64,000 bases of DNA from Hahella sp. HNIBRBA332. Lineage in GTDB: Bacteria; Pseudomonadota; Gammaproteobacteria; Pseudomonadales; Oleiphilaceae. The stretch lies in NCBI RefSeq assembly GCF_030719035.1, contig NZ_CP132203.1:5040501-5104500 (forward strand). The letters run 5' to 3'. The notes under the pieces were generated by a model that ran no database searches, had not been told where the DNA came from, and saw only the letters and a program-made list of their open reading frames with translations. The translations under genes were made by a program, and so were the position numbers. Of the stretch, positions 58,690-64,000 are shown piece by piece (within the stretch, counting starts at the first letter, position 1; each line of letters begins with the position of its first letter).

Positions 58690-60219
58690 TCATTTCAGAC
58701 CCAGTTTCTTGGCCATTTTATGCAGATTACTCGAATCCACCTCCAGCTCACGAGCAGCGGCGGCCCAGGAGCCATCGTGACGATTCACCGACTCACGGAT
58801 CACTTCGCGCTGGCAGTCCTCCACCGCGGTGCGCAGGGAGCGGACGCGCGCATGACTCAAGCTTTCCGACATCAAGCTTTCTCTGGGCGCCGACACAGCG
58901 TCGCCGTAGTCCAGGTCCAGTAACGCCGCATCCAGCGTCACAATATCATTGCGGCTGGCGCCGCGGCTGATCGCTTTGAGCGCCGCACGACTGATTACGT
59001 GCTCCAGCTCCCGTACATTTCCCGGCCAGGAATATGCGCACAGCGCCTGCTCCGCCGCTCGCGACAGCCGCAGGCTGCGCACGCCCAGGCGGGAGCGGTT
59101 AAGTTCCAGAAAGTGCCCCGCCAGCACCAGCACATCGGAGCCCCGCTCGCGCAACGGTGGAATCCATACAGGATAGACGGACAAGCGGTGATACAGATCC
59201 GCCCGGAAATCGCCAGCGCGAACACTTTCTTTCAACTGTCGATTTGTCGCAGCGATGACCCGCACATCCACTTGCCTTGGTTTGTCCTCGCCCAAGCGTT
59301 GAATCTCTCCGTTCTGCAGAGTCCGCAACAACTTGGCCTGCACGCTGAGCGGCAACTCACCCACTTCATCAAGAAAGATGACGCCTCCTTGCGCCGCTTC
59401 AAACCGGCCTGCGCGATCCGCCGTCGCGCCCGAGAATGCGCCTTTGCTATGACCGAACAGCTCACTTTCCACCAGAGATTCCGGCAACGCCGCGCAATTC
59501 ACGTGGATCAACGGGCGCTCCCGACGCGGCGAACGACTGTGCAAGCGTCGCGCAAACAGCTCCTTGCCCACCCCGGTTTCCCCCATCAGCAGCACCGGCA
59601 ACTCTGAGTCCGCCACCACGTCCAATTCCCGCAGCAGACTTCGGATACTGTCGCTGGAGCCAATGATCTCGCTTTCCTCCTGCGCTACGCCCCGCCGATC
59701 TCCATCCTGCCGCATGAGCGCCAGATTCCTGCGTTCCTGCTCCAGCCGGGTCACTCTTACCGACGCTTCGATGATCAATGTAAAACGCGCCAGATCCTGC
59801 TGCGCCTGCGCATCAAAAGTTCCTTCCTGCAGCGCATCCAGGGTCACCGCTCCCCACAGGACGCCATCCACATAAAGGCTCACGCCCATACAATCATGTA
59901 CGGGCAAAGGCTCACCGACGCAGCTTTCCAGCAGCCCGTCGTAGGGATCGGGCAAACTCGAATCACAAGGGAAACACACTGGCCGCCGACTGGCCAGAAT
60001 CGCCGCAAGCCGGGGATGCTTTGCGATGATAAAACGGCGCCCCAAGGTTTCCACCACCAGGCCCTCCGCCGCCAGCGGCCGCAGACTGTCGCCATCAAGC
60101 CGTAATAGCGCCACCGCGCCGCACCGAAAATATTCCCGCATAGTGTTCATTAGGCGCTGATAACGCACAGCATGGGGCAGTTCCGTCACCAGGTCCGCCA
60201 ATAGACTGGCCTCAATCAT
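58690..60219 (-). CDS. norR: Nitric oxide-responsive sigma-54 activator NorR
   Basis: A 509-residue enhancer-binding protein from the ATG at 60219, preceded by AAGGTG. The GAF domain (about 10-165) has the NO-sensing landmarks 'DPYDGLLES' and VHDCMGVSLY. The AAA+ domain (about 185-420) has GETGVGKELFAR (Walker A), GHSKGAFSGA (sigma-54 contact loop, Thr to Ser), and VIFLDEVGELPL (Walker B). The Fis-type HTH is at the C-terminus ('WAAAARELEVDSSNLHKMAKKLG'). NO bound to iron in the GAF domain releases AAA+ activity. It is divergent from ytfE-norB, with three sites in between. Confidence 0.95.
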   Translation of the reverse strand: MIEASLLADLVTELPHAVRYQRLMNTMREYFRCGAVALLRLDGDSLRPLAAEGLVVETLGRRFIIAKHPRLAAILASRRPVCFPCDSSLPDPYDGLLESCVGEPLPVHDCMGVSLYVDGVLWGAVTLDALQEGTFDAQAQQDLARFTLIIEASVRVTRLEQERRNLALMRQDGDRRGVAQEESEIIGSSDSIRSLLRELDVVADSELPVLLMGETGVGKELFARRLHSRSPRRERPLIHVNCAALPESLVESELFGHSKGAFSGATADRAGRFEAAQGGVIFLDEVGELPLSVQAKLLRTLQNGEIQRLGEDKPRQVDVRVIAATNRQLKESVRAGDFRADLYHRLSVYPVWIPPLRERGSDVLVLAGHFLELNRSRLGVRSLRLSRAAEQALCAYSWPGNVRELEHVISRAALKAISRGASRNDIVTLDAALLDLDYGDAVSAPRESLMSESLSHARVRSLRTAVEDCQREVIRESVNRHDGSWAAAARELEVDSSNLHKMAKKLGLK

Positions 60220-60277
60220 GGTATTAATCACCTTAAAAGGGTTTTTATAACCCTATTCGATTCGGGTAAAAAACACC
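60220..60277. promoter_or_regulatory. Three NorR-binding sites (GGT-N7-ACC)
   Basis: GGT-N7-ACC occurs three times: 60220-60232, 60240-60252 and 60265-60277. Spacing is 20 and 25 bp start to start. The E. coli and Ralstonia norR regions also carry three such enhancers. They lie 42-100 bp upstream of the sigma-54 promoter and overlap the norR start, suggesting autoregulation as well. Confidence 0.88.
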
Positions 60278-60318
60278 ACATGTAATTTTTATACCAAAAA
60301 TATCAATGGCTTAGCCAA

Positions 60319-60334
60319 TGGCACAAAGGTTGCC
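60319..60334 (+). promoter_or_regulatory. Sigma-54 promoter of ytfE-norB
   Basis: TGGCAC-N5-TTGCC (60319-60334) has the invariant GG (60320-60321) and GC (60332-60333) at 10-bp spacing. It lies 41 bp before the ytfE ATG. Together with the NorR sites it explains NO-dependent induction. Confidence 0.9.
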
Positions 60335-60374
60335 ATTGCTATGGTGAGTTAATCACTATCAAAGGAAACCCGCC

Positions 60375-61043
60375 ATGACCTTACTTGATCGCCCCGTCGG
60401 CTGGATCGCTCGCAACCTACCCGGCTCCACCCGCCTCTTTCGTGAATATCAACTGGATTTTTGTTGCGGAGGCGCGAAGAAACTACGGGATGCGCTGGCT
60501 GAGAAGGAGATAGAGCCGGACCTTGTGTTGCAGCAGCTCAACGCCTTACAGGAGGAGCCGGAGGATAATTGGAGCCAGGCCGGCCGTCCTGAGCTGATCG
60601 ACCATATCCTCACCCGTTACCACGCTCGCCATCGCGAGCAGCTTCCAGAGCTGATACACCTCGCCCGCCGCGTGGAGCATGTCCATGGAGAGCGAGAGGA
60701 ATGTCCCAACGGACTGGCCCAGCATCTGACGGAAATGCTTCAGGAGCTGGAAAGCCACATGATGAAAGAGGAGAACATCCTGTTTCCCATACTACTGGCG
60801 GGAATGAGCGGCATGCAGGCGCAAGGCCCTATTTCCGTCATGCGTATGGAGCATGATCAGCACGGCGACGCACTGGCGCATTTAGAGGCGTTGACCAACA
60901 ACATCACGCCCCCCAAAGGCGCCTGCAACACCTGGCGCGCACTTTACGCCGGGCTCGCCCAACTGCGCGACGACTTGATGCAGCATATCCATCTGGAGAA
61001 CAACATTTTGTTCGCCGACGCCGTGGAGGACGCCCATGTCTGA
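60375..61043 (+). CDS. ytfE: Iron-sulfur cluster repair di-iron protein (YtfE/ScdA/RIC)
   Basis: A 222-residue cytoplasmic protein. The ScdA N-terminal domain has FREYQLDFCCGG (the Cys pair), followed by the hemerythrin-like di-iron domain with His/Glu ligands in DHILTRYHARHREQL, HVHGERE, LESHMMKEENILFP, MRMEHDQHG and MQHIHLENNILF. It repairs [Fe-S] clusters damaged by NO or oxidants. The ATG is followed by the sigma-54 promoter and NorR sites upstream. It overlaps norB by 8 bp (ATGTCTGA), so the two are tightly co-transcribed. Confidence 0.95.
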   Translation: MTLLDRPVGWIARNLPGSTRLFREYQLDFCCGGAKKLRDALAEKEIEPDLVLQQLNALQEEPEDNWSQAGRPELIDHILTRYHARHREQLPELIHLARRVEHVHGEREECPNGLAQHLTEMLQELESHMMKEENILFPILLAGMSGMQAQGPISVMRMEHDQHGDALAHLEALTNNITPPKGACNTWRALYAGLAQLRDDLMQHIHLENNILFADAVEDAHV

Positions 61044-63306
61044 CTATCGCAAACTCTGGTGGCTGCTAATCGCCGTACTGGGCGTCACCTTCTGCTTGCT
61101 CGGGTTCTTTGGTCGCGAGGTTTACCGGCAGGCGCCGCCGATTCCAGAGCGCTATGTCGCCACTACAGGCGAGACCATTTTTACCCATGAGAATATCCTC
61201 GATGGGCAGACCGCCTGGCAATCCGTTGGCGGCATGCAACTGGGCTCAATCTGGGGACACGGCGCTTATCAGGCGCCAGACTGGACTGCAGACTGGCTAC
61301 ATCGTGAATTGGAGCGCTGGCTGGAGCTGGCGGCGCAGGAGGTTTATGGCGCCGCTTATAAGGACTTGGATGACGAACGGCGAAGCATCCTGCGCCATCG
61401 TCTGAAAAACGAATACCGCACCAACACCTACAACGCGGACAGCGGTGCGGCGACAGTCAGCCCGCGACGGGCGCAGGCCATGGCGGATATCGCGGAGTAT
61501 TACAGCCGTCTGTTCGGCGACGCGGTGGATTTACAGGGAACTCGTGAAAGTTACGCCATGAAGGAGAATACCCTGCCCGACGCTCAACGCAGAGAAAAAC
61601 TCGCCGCCTTTTTCTTCTGGACTGCCTGGGCCGCCGCCACGCAAAGACCCGACAGCGACGTCACCTACACCAACAACTGGCCACATGAACCCTTGATAGA
61701 TAACCGTCCCACCGCGGAAAACATCATGTGGTCCATTGTTAGCGTCGCACTCCTGATCGCCGGCGTCGGTCTGTTGATTTGGGGTTGGGCGTTTCTGCAT
61801 AAACATGATGAGGCGGAGCCAGTCGCGCCGCTGTCAGATCCACTGACTCGTTTCCCGCTGACGCCATCTCAACAGGCGCTGGGCAAGTACCTGTTCCTGA
61901 TTGTCGCCCTGTTCGCCTTTCAGGTGCTGCTTGGCGGCTTCACCGCCCACTACACCGTTGAAGGGCAGCACTTTTACGGTCTTGATGTCTCCCAATGGTT
62001 TCCCTACTCGCTGGTGCGCACCTGGCATATTCAGAGCGCGCTGTTCTGGATCGCCACCGGATTCCTTGCTGCGGGCTTGTTCCTCGCGCCCATTATCAAT
62101 GGCGGCAAAGACCCTAAATACCAAAAGCTGGGCGTCGATATTCTGTTCTGGGCGCTAGTCGTGGTGGTGGTCGGCTCCTTTGTCGGCAACTGGCTGGCGA
62201 TCGCACAGATTATGCCGCCAGAACTGAATTTCTGGCTGGGTCATCAGGGATATGAATATGTGGATCTGGGACGCCTCTGGCAGATTGGCAAATTCCTCGG
62301 CGTCGCGTTCTGGCTAGTATTGATGCTGCGGGGAATCGTCAATGGTTTGCGACGTCCCGGCGACAAAAACCTGTTAGCGTTGTTGACCGCGTCAGTAATC
62401 GCCATCGGGCTATTTTACGGTTCCGCCTTTTTCTACGGCGAACGCACGCATCTTTCCATCATGGAATACTGGCGCTGGTGGGTGGTGCACCTTTGGGTGG
62501 AAGGGTTCTTCGAGGTCTTCGCCACAACTGCGCTGGCGTTTATTTTCTCCACCATGGGGCTGGTGTCGCGGCCCATGGCGACCACCGCCAGCCTGGCTTC
62601 GGCCTCACTGTTTATGCTCGGGGGCGTCCCCGGTACGTTTCACCATCTTTACTTCGCCGGCACCACAACGCCCGTGATGGCCGTCGGCGCCACTTTCAGC
62701 GCGCTGGAAGTGGTTCCCTTGATTGTGCTGGGCTACGAAGCCTGGGAGAACTGGCGCCTGAAAACACGGGCTCCATGGATGGATCACCTGAAATGGCCGC
62801 TACTCTGTTTTGTCGCCGTCGCCTTCTGGAACATGCTGGGAGCAGGCGTCTTCGGCTTCCTGATCAATCCGCCGATTTCGCTGTATTACATCCAGGGACT
62901 GAACACCACGCCAGTGCACGCCCATTCAGCGCTATTTGGCGTCTACGGTTTCCTGGCTCTGGGCTTCACCCTGCTGGTGCTGCGCTATATCCGCCCCCAT
63001 ATGGTCTTTAGCGATCGATTGATGAAAACCGGATTCTGGTGGCTGAATGCGGGATTGGCGTTGATGGTCGTCGTCAGTCTGGCGCCAATCGGACTACTGC
63101 AATTCCACGCCAGCGCCAGCCAGGGTCTATGGTATGCGCGCAGCGAGGTATTTATGCAACAGGACATCATGGAAACCCTGCGCTGGGCCCGTACCCTCGG
63201 TGACGTCATCTTTATCGTCGGCGCCTTCGCCATGGGCTGGCAAGTAGTCCGTGGTTTATTCGGCGAATCAGGGGAAACGCTACAAGCTGACGCAATTGCT
63301 GAGTAA
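61036..63306 (+). CDS. norZ: Quinol-dependent nitric oxide reductase (qNor)
   Basis: A 756-residue membrane enzyme with an N-terminal fused domain (about 1-230: one membrane segment plus periplasmic part with 'SVGGMQLGSIWGHGAYQAPDW') and a 12-helix NorB-type core (about 235-740). Core marks are RTWHIQSALFWIATG, 'HLWVEGFFEVFATTALAF' and 'GTFHHLYFAGTT', which hold the heme and non-heme iron ligands. It reduces NO to N2O with quinol electrons, needing no NorC. Length is usual for single-subunit qNor. It overlaps ytfE by 8 bp. Confidence 0.95.
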   Translation: MSDYRKLWWLLIAVLGVTFCLLGFFGREVYRQAPPIPERYVATTGETIFTHENILDGQTAWQSVGGMQLGSIWGHGAYQAPDWTADWLHRELERWLELAAQEVYGAAYKDLDDERRSILRHRLKNEYRTNTYNADSGAATVSPRRAQAMADIAEYYSRLFGDAVDLQGTRESYAMKENTLPDAQRREKLAAFFFWTAWAAATQRPDSDVTYTNNWPHEPLIDNRPTAENIMWSIVSVALLIAGVGLLIWGWAFLHKHDEAEPVAPLSDPLTRFPLTPSQQALGKYLFLIVALFAFQVLLGGFTAHYTVEGQHFYGLDVSQWFPYSLVRTWHIQSALFWIATGFLAAGLFLAPIINGGKDPKYQKLGVDILFWALVVVVVGSFVGNWLAIAQIMPPELNFWLGHQGYEYVDLGRLWQIGKFLGVAFWLVLMLRGIVNGLRRPGDKNLLALLTASVIAIGLFYGSAFFYGERTHLSIMEYWRWWVVHLWVEGFFEVFATTALAFIFSTMGLVSRPMATTASLASASLFMLGGVPGTFHHLYFAGTTTPVMAVGATFSALEVVPLIVLGYEAWENWRLKTRAPWMDHLKWPLLCFVAVAFWNMLGAGVFGFLINPPISLYYIQGLNTTPVHAHSALFGVYGFLALGFTLLVLRYIRPHMVFSDRLMKTGFWWLNAGLALMVVVSLAPIGLLQFHASASQGLWYARSEVFMQQDIMETLRWARTLGDVIFIVGAFAMGWQVVRGLFGESGETLQADAIAE

Positions 63307-63322
63307 TCCCTTCATATAACGC

Positions 63323-63361
63323 AAGCCCCGGAAATCTTATTTAGGTTTCCGGGGCTTTTTG
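63323..63361 (+). terminator. Terminator of the ytfE-norZ operon
   Basis: A perfect 12-bp stem AAGCCCCGGAAA (63323-63334) with TTTCCGGGGCTT (63346-63357), an 11-base loop and a T-tail (63356-63361). It lies 17 bp after the norZ stop. Confidence 0.93.
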
Positions 63362-63421
63362 TTTATTATCTGGGGTCATCGCAGTCCTGGGCCTTTGTGG
63401 CCCGTTAATGGTTTCGAGTCT

Positions 63422-63775
63422 ATGTCCGAAGATACCGTCCCCTTGAAAACGCCGCCATTGGAAAGCGCCCGTATGGTGGAAACCATTTATGGCTGCAAAT
63501 GGTCGCTGACCGTTTTCAGTCTCTTGGCGAACGGCGTCAACCGCCCCGGAGAAATGGTGCGCCGGGTGGATGGCCTGACGACCAAAGTGCTTAACGACTG
63601 CCTGCGCAAAAACCAGAACTTCGGCATTATCAAACGCATCGCTTATCCGGAAATTCCGCCGCGTGTGGAATATGAAATCACCCCATTCGGACGCAAGTTC
63701 ATTCGAATACTGGACGACCTGGAAAAACTGCAGGACGAAATAATAGCCGCCACCAGGGATTCACATCAGCGATGA
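63422..63775 (+). CDS. HxlR-family transcriptional regulator
   Basis: A 117-residue winged-helix protein. 'ARMVETIYGCKWSLTVFSLLANGVNRPGEMVRRVDGLTTKVLNDCLRKNQNFGII' followed by EIPPRVEYEITPFG matches HxlR regulators. They answer to reactive small molecules or aldehydes. The ATG at 63422 avoids a longer frame that starts at 63359. It overlaps the next gene by the ATGA at 63772-63775, suggesting control of that hydrolase. Confidence 0.85.
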   Translation: MSEDTVPLKTPPLESARMVETIYGCKWSLTVFSLLANGVNRPGEMVRRVDGLTTKVLNDCLRKNQNFGIIKRIAYPEIPPRVEYEITPFGRKFIRILDDLEKLQDEIIAATRDSHQR

Positions 63776-64000
63776 AGTCACAACCAAAATTGGTGATGTT
63801 GCCAGGCATGGACGGAACCGGGGATTTGTTCTCGCCATTTCTGGAATGTATACCCCAGGTTGAAACGCAAATTATTCCGTTACCGCAAACCGGGGCCCAG
63901 GATTATGACTCGCTGGCCAACTATGTTCGCGAACAGCTTCCTGACGATGACTTCTATCTGCTGGCGGAGTCCTTTTCCGGCCCCATCGGCGCACTGTTAG
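63772..64000 (+). CDS. Alpha/beta hydrolase, partial (right edge)
   Basis: About 76 residues to the window end. The start MKSQPKLVMLPGMDGTGDLF is an oxyanion-loop pattern, and the nucleophile elbow reads YLLAESFSGPIG (AESFSG, Ser as nucleophile). The rest of the catalytic set is beyond the edge. The start overlaps the HxlR stop by 4 bases, so the two are translationally coupled. No substrate is known. Confidence 0.78.
   Translation, partial: MKSQPKLVMLPGMDGTGDLFSPFLECIPQVETQIIPLPQTGAQDYDSLANYVREQLPDDDFYLLAESFSGPIGALL

Noticed and set aside
1..64000. CRISPR arrays, tRNA or rRNA genes, prophage
   Set aside because: No regularly spaced direct repeats, no tRNA-like cloverleaf with a recognisable T-arm, no rRNA segments and no phage structural genes were seen on either strand.

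Overview
The window reads as chromosome of a marine gammaproteobacterium. Gene content and protein style resemble Hahella and related Oceanospirillales: ubiquinone genes, PhoBR, an RsmZ/CsrB-type RNA, NhaD Na+/H+ antiport, PEP-CTERM proteins, TRAP transport, NorR-controlled NO detoxification. The genus is an inference from remembered relatives, not a search. Coding density is high. I see no rRNA, tRNA, CRISPR array, prophage or transposase.

Layout. 1-1022: rubredoxin reductase (cut by the left edge) and rubredoxin. 1258-4798: hpt, a KefB/C-type antiporter and ubiA. 4868-7014: Pho box and phoBR. 7021-10082: response regulator, cysZ, a DUF2971 protein, a VanZ-like protein. 10167-10574: a GacA-box-driven, GGA-rich small RNA of the CsrB/RsmZ class. 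10558-19523: methyltransferase, mscS, an OmpA protein with calcium-type repeats, YbaK, a periplasmic binding protein, a UbiF-type hydroxylase, hinT, a hydrolase and nhaD. 19719-20079: a gene-free stretch packed with stem-loops. 20099-30464: DUF2059 protein, gamma-glutamylcyclotransferase-like gene, then phoU, pstB, pstA and pstC (reading leftward), an AsmA-like TIGR03545 gene and pstS, with Pho boxes before pstC and pstS. 30715-34302: TRAP transporter with a thioesterase. 34520-43573: uvrD, a GGDEF/EAL protein, hexR, a PA3496-like gene, a methyltransferase and an Hpt/HD-GYP protein. 43685-57592: an accessory-looking region of mostly small or orphan genes, with two PEP-CTERM proteins, a YopT-like (C58) cysteine protease, an M50-like membrane protein, a glutamine-synthetase-like enzyme and an aldehyde dehydrogenase lacking its catalytic residues. 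57682-64000: an AraC regulator, then norR divergent from a ytfE-type repair gene and quinol NO reductase, an HxlR regulator and a hydrolase cut by the right edge.

How the genes work together. The clearest circuit is the phosphate regulon: PhoBR, PstSCAB and PhoU are all present, and three Pho boxes of the same layout (18-bp box, 10-12 bp, -10) precede phoB, pstC and pstS. The second is nitric oxide detoxification: three GGT-N7-ACC NorR sites and a sigma-54 promoter lie between norR and ytfE-norB. The third is inferred: the CsrB-like RNA would titrate a CsrA/RsmA protein encoded outside the window.

Main points for a second look: the C58 protease with an intact Cys-His-Asp set, the catalytically stripped aldehyde dehydrogenase next to the glutamine synthetase homologue, the multi-hairpin region upstream of nhaD, the CsrB-like RNA, and inverted repeats before the glutamine synthetase gene.
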